Below, piece after piece: positions 10,710 through 22,726 of a stretch of DNA of 64,000 nucleotides. Made by a program: the position numbers and the translations under genes. Under the pieces are notes generated by a model that was not told the DNA's origin, made no database searches, and saw nothing but the letters and a program-made list of their open reading frames with translations. This DNA comes from Odontocerum albicorne. Lineage: Eukaryota; Arthropoda; Insecta; Trichoptera; Odontoceridae. Location of the stretch: assembly GCA_949825065.1 (NCBI GenBank), contig OX463859.1:16201220-16265219 (forward strand), in the 5' to 3' direction. Each line of letters starts with the position of its first letter. Position 1 is the stretch's first letter.

Positions 10710-13700
10710 GGCACCAACCCTTTGAATAGGTCCAAACTACCTCAATGTGTTCTTCTCACTCTACGTCACACATCAATTTCTAGCTTACATTCATCTTTAG
10801 TAATTGCATTTATTATTCTGTCATACATCTACAAATATACGTACGTTTTATAACAACGTGTTCCTTACATTATTAGCAAAAATTACAGATCTCCAAGCTT
10901 ATTCATCCACCACATTCAGACATCTCGTCATGACCAAGCTTATACTAGAGTCCTCCGTCATTCCCTCAATCAATAACACTTTGAAGTCAACCATCTTATC
11001 ACCTAGATCATAGTAGCTAACTACCTAGTTTATTATTATCTATGTTTTCAGGTCTTTCAGAGCTAATAACCATTTGTTGTGACTCAAAGTGACGACTTTT
11101 ATAGAGCGTTGCACCTGTCATGTTCAGTAATTGTTGGTTATTTACTTCACTTTAGGCGGAGATGCGCGCTCAATGATATTTGGCATTTGTTAATTGTTTC
11201 TCTCACAAATTAATTTTAGAGTTTTGAAAGAAAACGTCTACTGTCAAAAACCTATAATAAAATACTTAAGATATAAGCGTCTGGTGGGTTGACAAAAAAG
11301 GTATTGATAATATTTCAAAATAGATAGAAATGTATTTTCCACCATCAAAAGGAGACATTTTTATTCTTTTGGGCATATACTGTAAGGAAACATTATGAGA
11401 TCCTTCAACTGACATTACGGTTGAAAACTTAGGACAGAAGTGCAAGAAGACACTCCTGGCTGAAGAACTTCGTTTAACTGTGGTTCTATTTTTTTGTTTA
11501 GAGCTGCTACTTCAAAGGTTAAGGTCACGAATTAAAAAAAAAGAAACCAAACAATTTAAATTTTGGTTTTTTACTTTTATCTTCTTGAAATAACTCTTAA
11601 AACTTTTGAAATAATAAAAACTTCTTCATAAATAACCTGTTACTAAAAACATTTTTTTTTAGAAACGTCTGCTTAAAATATATTAGTTAACATCTCTCCG
11701 CCCTGTCCAGAGGTTAAGACTGTCCGCAAGTTCAGAGCACAGTTAATATCAGACCATTCATCCCTTACGGAAGCCACCCCCGAGTGATATACTTTTTAAC
11801 TTGAGCTCTAAACCACCCTCTTAGAGTGATATATGCGCCTTTTACTCTGATTCTATTCTGGACCTCTTCAAAAGGTTTATGTACATACATACCTATATGT
11901 AGGGAGGATTAAATGACCTGGAAGGATTGTCAATGTCCTAGAAGTTTAGAAAGAAAGAGTTTTTTTATTGAATTGGCTTGATAGTTTTACGAGTCTTTTT
12001 AACTGTCATCTTATACCATACACTTAAATCATCGTATTTCTTAACAGTCGTATTAATATACAGTTATAATTATTGACTTTTTTTGCCTTATTTTTATAAA
12101 TTTATTTGGTACTTGATTGTACAAAGGTGTAATGAGCAGTTTCATCGCAATATTTTCTAAACAGATAGGAGTTATGGTACATATGTCTTATGTCAATTTA
12201 AAGTTTTTGAGTTATACGTTAACAGAAAAAAATATTTTAAAAAGTAAATATAGACCAGAAGAACAATTATAAGGATTCTGAGAATGAACAATGTCTATGT
12301 TATGGTGTTATTTTCAGAACGTTAAATTAATTAAATAGGAAGTCGATTTTGGAAGATGCATTTTGATTTTTTTATTTTCTATTTGAATTTTGTTAATATA
12401 TTTACAGTTCGTGTCTTAATTTTTGTATAGTTGGCAAATTGTTTATTTTCTTACTTCTATGAAATTTTTATGAAAACGTAAAAAAAAGTTCAAAAATGTA
12501 TAGGTTTATTATTTCAAGATAAAAAAAACGTTTGTAGATAGATTTCGATAGAAATAGTATCTATTATTGAGGGTTGTATGTGTCAACTTTCAAAACACTT
12601 TCTTTGATCATGCTCAGTACACTACGAAGCAATTATCCGTCTCAAAGATTATTTATATACTTATTTATTACCGGCGTATAATGAAAAATTTCTGATAAAA
12701 TTGTGCAATTTATTCGAAAATAATGTTCGAGTATCTATAGGGTACAATAAAGAGGAATCTTTTACATTTCCTTTCACACGCAGGCAAACTCTTCTTGATT
12801 TATGTATCCAATACCGGAAGGGCTTTTTAATATTGCCAATGACTTTGAGAGGTAGGGAAAGAAAATTGAAGTTATTAATATTATGTGAAGAGATGTACTT
12901 TATTATTGAAAATATATGTATATCATTATTTCTAAGTGACTTTTTGAAGCAAGCCAATGAGAGTGCAAGACTTACAGATGTTGTATATCACCGGTTCAAA
13001 AATTGTAAAATACGTGGATGTTAGCTCAATCTTTGGAGATTTCGGCGTCACTTCGATGAGTCTCGGTAACAGCAGGGTGAAGAGAAGAAATTCCTTGTTG
13101 ACTGGTAGAATTTTGTTGAAATAAAACACACAGTATGACGTTTCAGACGAAAACATATTTTACTCATTTTGCGTCCCTTATGTTAAGACCATCGCACGTT
13201 GCAAGTACGAGTACATCGATCTGATCGCTTATGTCGTCACCTTTTGCTAACTCAATGCTTGCCACACGCAGGGGCCGTCCGATCATATGTAGCGATAAGG
13301 CTAAAACCACACAAAGGGACGTTTGATTACAATACAACAATTTTACAAGCAATAATGGTACAACGATAAAATGATTATATTTTTTAATATATGTGACGCA
13401 TACGTCCGATACAGATGTAATGTTAAAAAGTATTTGCACCCGTTTTACTGACGCGTTATAGCTGTTAGATGCAAAAATATCAAGACACTTGTGTTGGGTC
13501 CATTTGGATTTGAATCTGCAATATTTTATGTATCATAAACGATCAAACATGTTTTGGTAAAAAAAAGTATATTTTAAATATTTTGTGGTTGGACATTTAA
13601 TAAAAGACTTAATTAATATTATACAGCTTACAAAGAATATTCTAACTTTATGCAAAGAGCACGATAATAGTATTTTTGTTGGTACTGCGAAGATGGCATT

Positions 13701-14195
13701 TATTATATACCTAGTAGAACTTTTGTAATATTACTTGCATAAAAAATCTGTATATTGCGGAATTGAACCAGAATCTGTCGGATATTCTTTAGATTTTTAA
13801 TGCTAAAATATATATTTTAGAACAACGAATAACTCAAGATATTTACTATAACCATTATATGCATGTATAAGACTTTTGCAACTTACCGGTATAATTTTAA
13901 ATTGTTTGTTTGTAATGAAGTACTTTTTTTTTCCTGTTAAATGAATTATTTTTGTCGTAGTATGAAACAAAATATATTAAAAACGCAACGCGCTTTGATT
14001 GATTGACTCATAGCGGTGTGACACAATTATACTCTCTATATCACTCCACTCACTCGATGGCAAATAATACAATGTTTTTCGTGTGAGCGTTTTGTTTATA
14101 AAAGTCTCGATGAATTTGTTGTAAAAATATAAGTTATATAGTTATCCATGCCAAATAGTTCTGAAAACAGAATCTAATAATTCTCATAAAACGTA
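10710..14195. other. Unassigned
   Basis: Largely AT-rich with no recognised element. Overlapping frames on both strands at 12661-13024 (98 and 107 codons) match no family I know. 13030-13330 is somewhat GC-richer and ends near a GAAACGTC-like string on the minus strand at about 13140, which could be a decayed Penelope-type repeat but lacks the other conserved core. Confidence 0.4.
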
Positions 14196-14199
14196 AGAT

Positions 14200-14385
14200 T
14201 TTCATAGTCTAGTTGGTAGAACGGTTGGTTTCCAAGATAGAACCCATGACGTCGGCTATATGATACAATCATGAACTATATGATTGATTAGAAGAAATTA
14301 GCATATGAGAATAACCCCGCTAGGTTGCACCGTGTACAACGAAAGTGTTTACAAAATATTACGCGCTCTCTTAATAGCATTATTT
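14200..14385 (+). repeat. Degenerate SINE-A copy
   Basis: An A-box-like TAGTCTAGTTGGTAGAACG is followed by the SINE-A-like 3' end GTTGCACCGTGTACAACGAAAG at 14333. The B-box and middle body are not clear, so this is an old, rearranged copy. Confidence 0.45.
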
Positions 14386-14389
14386 TTTT

Positions 14390-15995
14390 GCAATACTTCC
14401 TAAACTTCAAGCTGAACAAATTATTGAGACAGAGACTTGCAAATGGACAATTTTCATCGTTAAAAATAGACGTACTCTCGCAGTAATAAAAACGCTGAAT
14501 AACGTTATAAATACGAGTATAACTGACTACATGGGCAGATGCCACGCCAACTATACCCATCACATGGCTAAGCCATGTTATAGTTACATTAGTGCAAAAA
14601 CAAGTATGACTGAATGAAAGACTAAAAATAAAAAATAAAATAACAGCAAGGTGTGGGCTTTCTAAAACTTCAGTGCTTCAAATTTTGCGCGATTATCTTG
14701 GCATACATAAATTGAGCGCAATATGGATGCTAAAACTCTTAACTGTTGTCCAAAGGCAAGGATGTATTGAATATTACAACATTTTTTAATGCTCCGCGAT
14801 GGGAAAGAAAAGGCAATGATTGAACCAATTTTCACGGGGTATGAAACTATGATTTTTATCATAACCTTTGTTGATAAGGGATGCAATTGAGTGGCGCCAT
14901 CCAGGTTCACCACGGCCCAAAAAAATTCAAGGTCACATAAGTCCAAAAAAAGATTATATTTTTATTTTGTAATTGTCAGGGATTTCTACTAATCGGCTTA
15001 GAAGAAAGAAATGGTACGTTAACTGGCCACTTTCACGCGTCATAATTGTACACATTAAAGCATGTCATGTCTCGAGGCTTGAGATTATTACACAACAATA
15101 CGTCAGTGCCTGCAAAGGCCGTTCATCCAGCACTGTGGTTTCCAAAAATGGAATCTGCATAAAGCCACTAGGCCTCTAGTAGTTTTTTTTTTTTTTTCAA
15201 AACTAAAAACCAATTTGTGTGAGAAAAACATTGTCATATCATGTTTCTAATTTGCAACAAATTTTTTTTGTTGTAAAAATGAAAGAAAAAAAACGATATC
15301 TTTATAGAATATCTACTGGGTTGTTTTTACTGCTAGACATAAAGTTTCATGATATTTGAGATAAAAAGGGAGCATAAAAATACTTCAATTGGATTACATA
15401 AAATATATTAAAATTTATTGACCCTAGATGAAGTGTTAAATGATCTGAAAGTATTGTCTTAAAGATCTCAGATATTTTGTTTTTAATAAACCGACTCGAT
15501 GGCTCATTGAAATTGAATAAAATTTTATACAGTGGAATTATAAAATTTTGGGTTGAAAATGTTACATCTTCAGGTAGTGTAATTGATTATATGTCGTTTT
15601 TCGTCTCTGATATTTATTGTTCTACCATAAAATAATGACACAGCTCTATTATGGCCATGTTATTCGTTTTTTTTTTATTGAAATTGTAAACCATCATTTT
15701 AAAGCACTTTTTAAAGGATTAAATATCGCTCTTTTATCGACGTTTATAAATAAGATGGTTTTTAGAACGGACAAGTGAAAATGTGCTAAGAGAACAATAG
15801 CGTTGCTGACTTGGATGTGGGCATATTTGGTTCAAAGCTTTCAGGGTTTGGAAGAATGTCGGTTAAGTTGTCGGAAGAATGGGTGTTTCATTTTCTTTTA
15901 CTACATCTACATTATTTTAGAAGTGCACTTAAAAGAATAAATGAGGGAACATTGTTTAAATTATTGGAGGAATTTGAGGTTATCTAAATTTTGGG
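14390..15995. other. Unassigned
   Basis: No recognised gene or transposon. 14640-14940 has a 94-codon minus-strand frame of ordinary composition. A pure T run of about 17 lies near 15182-15198. Confidence 0.45.
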
Positions 15996-15999
15996 TGGT

Positions 16000-16430
16000 A
16001 CTCGTATTTTTTCAGGTGATGGAAGAGTTAAAAGAAATTTCGAATGGCATGTATCGATAGGAAACAAAGTAAAAAGGGCACTTTTACATATATATTCTTG
16101 AACCGGACTGTATCAAAATCTGCAAAAATGACCTTTCACAACGATATATTAGTACCGACTTTGATGTGTGGGAGTAAAACGTGGATGTGGAAAAAAAATT
16201 ATAGTAGCCCAAAAAATTATATAGAAATGCGTGCACATGTTCACATTTTTCCCTAATCACTTTGTTCCGTGACAGAAAACGGAATAAAGTGATTAGGGAT
16301 AAATTTGAAGATAAAGCTGTGTGTTGAGTTAGATGAACATGAGTACTCTGAGATGTGCATACATAACATCACGCCGTTTCCTGTCAAGGTAGGTAGAGAC
16401 GAAATAGTGTCCTACTTTCCTATCTCGACA
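16000..16430 (+). pseudogene. LINE-A fragment with an internal inverted duplication
   Basis: Plus-strand reading shows a segment like IGNKVKRAL, then the conserved LVPTLMCGSKTWMWKKN block and EMRA at 16160-16240. It is then interrupted by the hairpin at 16251-16298, after which the next LINE-A segment (RIRNEV-like) continues forward. Its 3' end includes CCTATCTCGACA near 16420. No catalytic core is present. Confidence 0.7.
16251..16298. repeat. 20-bp inverted repeat inside LINE-A
   Basis: Arms 16251-16270 (CCCTAATCACTTTGTTCCGT) and 16279-16298 are reverse complements with one mismatch, around the loop GACAGAAA. The right arm matches normal forward LINE-A sequence (compare 43036-43066), so the left arm is the added inverted copy. 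Confidence 0.85.
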
Positions 16431-17429
16431 CACGTCTTCGCTACTTCAACATCCATACATTTTCACACAGCCCTTGTTATTTTCAGGAATTTCTATGTTT
16501 CTTTTTTAAATCACTTACCTTTAATTTAAAGGTATTTTTTATATGAAATATTTAACTATTGACAATAAATAATATATTACAGATTGTATAAAAATATTTC
16601 TTCATAAAAGTGTAAGAGTTTAGTAGAAAATTTTATCTATAAATTGAATTTATTATTAAAATTGGCTCGCAGTGAACCACTGAACTTTCCACATGTCAAA
16701 CGGTTATTTTCCTATTTTTTTAACTGAAATTATAGACACAATATGGCGTGTTAAATATTTGAGTATTTTAGCTGGGAGAGAAAAATTCAATATTCCCTGT
16801 CGACTGAGATGGACCTACCAATATCGAATTGATTACTATCATGTGTCATGGGGGATAAAAATAACGAAAATTCCATGAAAATTTTCTGTTTGCTAGAGTT
16901 TCTTCTGTGATATTCGCTCAAAAAAGGGAGCGCACATATGCTCGAGTGCTATACATTTCTCAGTTTTTTTACTATGGTGACCATTTTTTTATTAAAAATT
17001 GTTTCGAAATTTGAGTATTTTCAATGTAGATGTTGAGTTCAGAAGAGTACTTCTCCAGAATTTTCTCAATGAATGGTTTCGACTAAGGGGCTGTTATTCT
17101 ATTGTCGTTTATCCTTAATATATGTTTTATATGTAATTTATCTTGTTATATCTTCTTCAGAGAGATTTTCTTTTATTTTTATTTTTCAGGCTAAATTTTG
17201 AGAGTCTTTTATTGTTGATTACTTATGTTATGCATTGATATATTAAATCATATCTTAAATGATATATGTATCATAATAAAAAAAGTCAGGATATACGTTA
17301 TCTGTTGAGTTTTAAGTTATACTGTGTTATGTAAAGGACGTCAAAAAATCATTTATAGCGTAAATAATTAAATAAAATAAGTTATTCAGTTTAAAAGTAC
17401 TTATTAAGATTTTCTCTTTGCGTATGCTT
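16431..17429. other. Unassigned AT-rich sequence
   Basis: No recognisable element. A 61-codon plus-strand frame at 16693-16878 has no known domain. Confidence 0.5.
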
Positions 17430-17715
17430 GTGGGAAAATGTAACGCAAAACTTTAAAAGCTTTTTTTGTATTTGTAGACTTGGAAAAAGCAAATGACCGC
17501 GTGATAAGACACAAATTATGAAAAATATTTAATAAATATTGTGTTGAACGAAAACTAGTACGTGGTATTTCGTTATTATACGCTTAATGTACAGCATGCA
17601 TTAGAGTAAATGGACCCTGGACTGAATGGTTTAATATTTCGAAAGGGGTAAAGCAAGGATGCGCTATGTCACCCTGGTTGTTCAATATTTACATATATAT
17701 TTACGTGTGAAGGAT
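17430..17715 (+). pseudogene. LINE reverse transcriptase palm fragment
   Basis: Plus-strand translation contains FVDLEKANDRV (the family's usual 'FVDLEKAFDRV'), then GPWTEWFNISKGVKQGCAMSPWLFNIY. These are conserved reverse transcriptase blocks of non-LTR retrotransposons. It is likely the upstream part of the LINE-A type, since the same KQGC...PWLFN motif occurs in the LINE-A copy at 42.7 kb. The catalytic YADD/FADD box is missing and there is at least one stop. Confidence 0.8.
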
Positions 17716-17719
17716 CTAC

Positions 17720-18610
17720 AAAGGTAAATGGCGTGATATTATGTATGTACTTTGAACTTTCTAATTATTTAAGCCCTTTTCGAAGCAATCAAATAACAAC
17801 TACTTAAAAAAAATTACCTTTTCACAATACATTATAATAAAGACCATTTTGATCGAAAGGCAAACCGTACAGTACAAACCATAACAACACTAAAAAACGC
17901 TGTAATGTAGATGAAGACAATCGATATACTAGGCTAGACCTATTACGAAGCGATCTCATTCCTTAATCACAAATTTCATATATTTGTCCTGAATACCGAA
18001 ACACTCAACTGAAGCATTCACACTCTGCATCCATAACATTTAACATACTTAAATTCCGATTCACACACAAAACTCCAATCGCACCATAATCGCAACAACC
18101 ACGTTAAAATCATTTCCAACAATTCCTCTTCAGACTTCTACATTCGCAGCAGCCATTATTTTACTTGTTAACGTCGATACCTTCAAAAGTGCCTCAATCC
18201 TCGTCAACACTGCATATTTTTCTGAGGAAGTATATCCCATGTGACTGGGAAGCGACAACCAAACATTGGTGAAAATGACCTGGTTTTTATGCCCATTTAT
18301 CTTCGTGCGATAAATACTTGATCAGAGACAGAAGATATCTCAAGTTATCACGTACATAATATCAATCACATATTTATCTTAAAAACCACACCAAAATCGT
18401 GTCCAACAACAACTCACATACTGAAAACGTTTCGATCTTTTGAAGATATTCAAAGAACTTAATGTCATTGTTTTGTTTAATGAGTTATTAAAGATAACTA
18501 TTAATAAAACATTATAGTTTTTTAAAAAATAAATTATAAAGTAATCTATAATAGAAACATTAATCAAAGTTTTAACCTATATTCAAATGTATGTCTTAAG
18601 AATTTGATTG
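17720..18610. other. Unassigned
   Basis: Mostly AT-rich. 18055-18125 (CCAATCGCACCATAATCGCAAC region) resembles 63640-63690, so an undefined dispersed repeat may be present. No coding evidence. Confidence 0.35.
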
Positions 18611-18611
18611 A

Positions 18612-18790
18612 TATTTCGAAATGTAATTTTTATTTTTAATAATCTTAGTATTTAATTTCTTAGAAATACTTAACACCTACATACTAACTTATAACTAGAT
18701 AACAATTCTACTTACTAATTATTTAACACGTATATGTTAACTCGTTCAGGCTACTTGCGTTTCCTCACGTTCACTCAGACCTATCCTCTC
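18612..18790 (-). repeat. Repeat H copy
   Basis: The reverse complement aligns with 50112-50285, including AGAATTGTTATCTAGTTATA, the AGTATGTAGGTGTTAA stretch and GTAGCCTGAACGAGT. It is a dispersed family with no coding capacity visible. Confidence 0.75.
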
Positions 18791-19214
18791 TGCTAATACT
18801 GTAAGTGGACTAGTCAAGCAACAGACGATGCTTCGGAAGCCTGTGTTTGTAATATAAAGGTTAAGTTGGCCTTATTCTCGTTATCCCCCAGGGTGCAATA
18901 TTATAGTTTTTTATACATGTTTATATTCATAATGTGAAAAAAAAAACGGAAGTTTTATAACGCTGATTTATAACCTCTGTATGTGAATTTGAATTAAGTT
19001 TAAGTAAAAAAAAATATGTTGCATGCATTAATCTTAACTTTCTTTTATGAAATGTGGGATTATACCATGGTAAAAACGCAGATGATATGTGACCGAGAAA
19101 ACTTAAAAACACCAAGTCGTAAAATACAACCAAAGGAATAAAAATAATTCTTTGAAAAAAACTTAATTTATAAACTCGTTCTTTGCCTGTTCTGCGTCTA
19201 AACACCTCATACAA

Positions 19215-19430
19215 TTCCTATTATTTCTCTGACTTTTAACGTTTCCTTCTTCCAAAACATCATTCACTTGATTAAACCATACTTTCTTGGGGTCTCTTCT
19301 AAAACGCCTTCCACTCACGTTTGCGTTATATATTTATTTGTTTTATCCTATTTACCAATAAATTATATCCGATATATTGATTTCTCTTTTATTCGTACAT
19401 TGACTCTTCACACGTTCCCCTGACCGCAAA
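19215..19430 (-). pseudogene. LINE-A fragment
   Basis: The minus strand reads like the LINE-A tail: KSIYRI..., then VEGVLEETPRKYGLIK, then a VLEEGN-like end. It lies head to head with the forward LINE-A copy starting at 19440. Confidence 0.55.
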
Positions 19431-19439
19431 CATTTCAGG

Positions 19440-19985
19440 ACCGCAAACAATTGTCGGATGATGAAAGAGTTCAAAGGGATATTAAACGGCGTGTAGCGTT
19501 AGGTAACAAAGTTAATGGACCACTAAATCATATATATATATATATTATATTCTCCGGACAGTATCAAAACCTGCAAAGATGATAGTCCACAATATTATGT
19601 TAGTGTCAACTTTAATGTATGGAAGTGAAACGTGCCGAATAAATGCCGTACAAATGCGTAATTTGAATACAATATATATGCTCAGATTGTTTTGACATAA
19701 GGCACGAATGAATGAAGAAAGACTAACAAAACAGATATATAGTTCAGAAGTGAGTGAAAGGCGTGTGAGACAAATACCAAGGGAAGTAGGGTTGGATCAA
19801 ATAAGTGGTATTCTGAATGAAGGAAACATAGAAAGTCAGAGAAATCGTAGAAGTTGTATGAGAAGGTGTGGACGTGGATGAGGCGAAGGATGTATATCGA
19901 GATAGGAAAGTATGGTGCTCTGTCCTCTCTGTTAACCCTGACAGATAGATGGAGTGATAGTATGTATGTATCATATATATCATCA
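19440..19985 (+). pseudogene. LINE-A reverse transcriptase C-terminal fragment
   Basis: Blocks in order: DDERVQRDIKRRVALGNKVN, then a Val-Pro-like TLMYGSET segment, then INAVQMR, then the arginine-rich end with NRRSCMRRCG, RDRKVW-like sequence and a 3' end in CTGTCCTCTCTGTTAACCC plus a short (TATG)n tail. An (AT)n run at about 19528-19548 interrupts it, and the middle is shortened. Inactive. Confidence 0.7.
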
Positions 19986-19989
19986 TGTT

Positions 19990-20588
19990 GGGACCAAAAA
20001 TCTATTATGGGGTTGATTTCTAAACAGAAAATTATCCCATAATAACACTGAAATAAAAATATTTGGCCACCCTAAGGAATATCCAATTTTAAAGGATATC
20101 GAATTAAGTCGGTGTTCAACGTATGCAAACTAAATTGGAGAGTAATATGATACTCGATACATCTCTGTATGGAGAAAAGCGACGCTCAGTTTATATTATA
20201 GAAAACAACAAAATTCCTGAACGATAAAGCCGAGTCAGTGGATATAAAATTTCAGATAACTGTATTTTCTAGCAATTTCCCTCTTATATGCAGACTAGTT
20301 TTAATAAAAACATTTTAAAACAGCAATATACGAGTATGATAGATATCGTCAGCAAAACTTGCAAAGCTCTTAAATCCTGTATCGATTTATTTGCAAGAGA
20401 TTGTAAAACTTCGAATGAATGTTTTTTACCTTTGCATCACATTTTAAAATATTCGACTAACATTTTTTAATTAATACGTTACTCTTCAACAAATCCTCGT
20501 TGGTGATATGAATATGGCCACGTAGATGCAAAAACTTAATACTTAGGTAACAGAAAATTCGTTTGAATAATAGTGTATTAAATTTTTG
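19990..20588. other. Unassigned
   Basis: AT-rich sequence, no recognised element; one TACGAGTA motif at 20329. Confidence 0.5.
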
Positions 20589-20589
20589 T

Positions 20590-20715
20590 TGTATACAGTA
20601 TACCCTGGTGGACTAATTACCATGTGACGATCTCTTTCAACCAAGCAGAAATATTTTGAGTTCTTAAGTGAAAAGTATTTAAAAAAAATCTTGGTTACAA
20701 CGGGAATTGAGTGTA
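20590..20715 (-). repeat. SINE-A copy
   Basis: The minus strand carries the SINE-A 3' half: the reversed GTTGTATACAGTATAC end, CATGTGACGATCTCTTTCAACC, and the reversed CTTAAGTGAAAA motif, then a weak remnant of the head (reverse of GGGAATTGAG). The tRNA-like head is truncated. Confidence 0.6.
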
Positions 20716-20717
20716 TG

Positions 20718-21130
20718 GATGGATGTAAACGAGGTTAAGGATGTGTGTCAAGATTTATTTATTTGTACAAATAAACGGTATAATGTTCCTTGCAACATAA
20801 ATAATGAAAATAAAAGAGCCGGTAGTGAGTGCTCAACACATTAAGAAAGACAGAATGCATATAATTTTTTTAAATAATTACAAGTAAAACAACAAGAAAG
20901 AAACAGGTATCAAATCGTACAAAATCACATGCTGCCAGCACAATACGGGGCCGTCCACAGGCGCACAGCACGCACTGCACAAAGAATACAAATAACAAAT
21001 CATTGGAAAATTAATTGAAAACAAAGTATAAAAATCGGAGATAAGTGCAACCAGGTAGGAAAGTCTGGCTCACTGTCCTTTCTGCTTATTCCAGCATAGA
21101 AATGGCGGGATGTTGCGTATGTAGAGTCTT
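20718..21130 (+). pseudogene. LINE-A 3' end, interrupted
   Basis: The LINE-A 3' sequence runs to GTGTGTCAAGAT near 20752, is broken by a 0.3-kb insert, and resumes at about 21055 with AGGAAAGTCTGGCTCACTG, CTTTCTGCTTATTCC and the family's ATGTTGCGTATG tail. The two halves join in the same order as in uninterrupted copies (for example 26560-26620). Confidence 0.65.
20753..21050 (-). mobile_element. 0.3-kb element inserted in LINE-A
   Basis: It begins with (ATTT)n on the plus strand, suggesting an A-rich tail on the minus strand, and has a GC-richer core near 20930-20985 (GGGGCCGTCCACAGGCGC). In layout it resembles the insert at 5086-5400, but base-level similarity is limited, so common identity is uncertain. 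No coding region. Confidence 0.4.
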
Positions 21131-21399
21131 TTAATAGGGGTATTACCAAGAACATGAAGGGCTGTTAAGTAATCCTTCGAAATCAACAGTGTTCTTAAGT
21201 AATCCTTCGGAACCAACAGTGTAAGGGCTTATCGATTGACATGAGTTGTCCACGTTTAGGGTACACAAGATAACCAAGTCATTTTACTTTCTTTAAGTCA
21301 AGGCTGCCTGGTAGTATAACACTCAACATAAAAAGCTCTCTTGGTGAAGTATAAGAGATTCCGAAAGCAGCGAATGTGAGGGAATGTTATTAAAAAAAA

Positions 21400-21610
21400 A
21401 AAACGTTCCGACGTGATCCGATCGTCGCACTTCAATGTGTCATCGGATCCAGTACAGCGGAGTGGTCGGTGAGTTTGCTGGTGTGCAACGGCTCACTCAC
21501 TTGAAAAAAAACAAAGTCTCCTGCACAGTTTCGCTTTCCAACTGAATGGATGTTGGAATCGCGAAGGTATCCACGACTACGAGGCCCAGCATTGACGACG
21601 AAAGGTAACT
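21400..21610 (+). mobile_element. SINE-B copy (head missing)
   Basis: Matches the SINE-B body: CCGATCGTCGCACTTC, ATCCAGTACAGCGG, GTGAGTTTGCTGGTGTGCAA and the tail block with ACTACGAGGCCCAGC. The tRNA-like head seen in the 41.8-kb copy is absent. Confidence 0.75.
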
Positions 21611-21674
21611 CGTCTCATATATTATACGAGTATATAAAAAATACGATAGAACTAAAACAACATTTAATTCTTAT

Positions 21675-21740
21675 ATTTTAAATTGACGTTGGAATGGCAG
21701 CAACGCCCAAGACCCAGCAATGACAACGATGACTTGTATA
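21675..21740 (+). repeat. Second SINE-B tail
   Basis: Repeats the SINE-B tail motif (GACGTTGGAATGGCAGC and AAGACCCAGCAATGAC) about 130 bp after the first tail, so the tail is duplicated here. Confidence 0.6.
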
Positions 21741-21749
21741 TCATATATG

Positions 21750-22430
21750 GTCATCAGAGGTTAGAAGGTAGGTTCTATGGAATAGGTATGGCAATTGTGA
21801 CGGTGGCTCATTTAAAATATACTAAATATATATTTAAATATACATGGTTTATTTAAATACACATAAAGATAGATTATGTATCAAGGGTGATATTAAACAA
21901 GAAATTGGTAAGGTGTGTTACGGCATTTTACTTTTAAAGGAGATATTATAGTAATAAAAAACTTAAAACGAGTTTATTTTTGGTTATAAATTATTTGGAA
22001 CTGCAGCTTTTAATTCTCATGTTTTAAACACCGATTGTTTTCGACTTCAGGGTCTCCAGCAATATCTTTTACCCTTGTTCGATATTATTATAGGCTGGCA
22101 TTACAAATTTAAGGTTTCGGAATTAGAAGTTTCCGTGTCCGGAATCCGAAGTTCCTTCTTGGGTGCTATTCAACTTTGAAAGTTACAAATGATCCTTTGT
22201 TTCCCTTCTTTTAACACGCCATTCAAAAAAGCGAATTGAATGCGCTCGAGAAGTGGAAAAATGGAACAATATATTTTTTCAAGATTATTGTTAGGATATT
22301 GCTTTCGTTATTATTAACATATAATTTATCTCGACTCAAATTGTAATATTTTGAAAAATTCAATGCGTTTTCAGGCACAATCATAATATATACATATTTT
22401 CTAAATCATAGTAAAATATTTTTTTCCTTG
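21750..22430. other. Unassigned
   Basis: AT-rich; no recognised feature. Confidence 0.45.
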
Positions 22431-22434
22431 TCAG

Positions 22435-22495
22435 GTTCGTTCGTTGCTGGACTTCGTAGTCGAGAATCTCCTCGGCATTCCAATGTTTGTTTTGT
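22435..22495 (-). repeat. SINE-B tail fragment
   Basis: The reverse complement contains the tail order of SINE-B: GGAATGCCGAGGAG, then CTACGAAGTCCAGCAACG. Confidence 0.6.
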
Positions 22496-22726
22496 AATAT
22501 AATTAATCTGTCAATAAAAATGAGTTGGTAAGAGCGCCTTTAAGAAGAGTTTGCTCTTAAATCGACACTTTAAAAATTGTTATTTTATTATTATTAGTTC
22601 GACTATTTTTAAGTGAAAAAAGTTAAAAATCACTCATTTTTATTTTACAGTGACTTTTAAGCACGTATTTATCTACCAATAGTCGTGATTTAAATAAAGA
22701 ATTGAGTGTTTTATAATTTATGTTCA

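Noticed and set aside
12661..13024. Overlapping 98- and 107-codon frames as a host gene
   Set aside because: Frames are open on both strands over the same DNA, with no domain; likely chance in AT-rich sequence.
13000..13160. Possible fourth hammerhead near the reversed GAAACGTC at 13140
   Set aside because: The CUGANGA part is not present at the right distance and helix II cannot be drawn, so only part of the motif exists.
18215..18255. CTGAGGAAG...GGGAAGCGA resembling a hammerhead
   Set aside because: The sequence lacks the GAAA core after helix II and the cleavage triplet.
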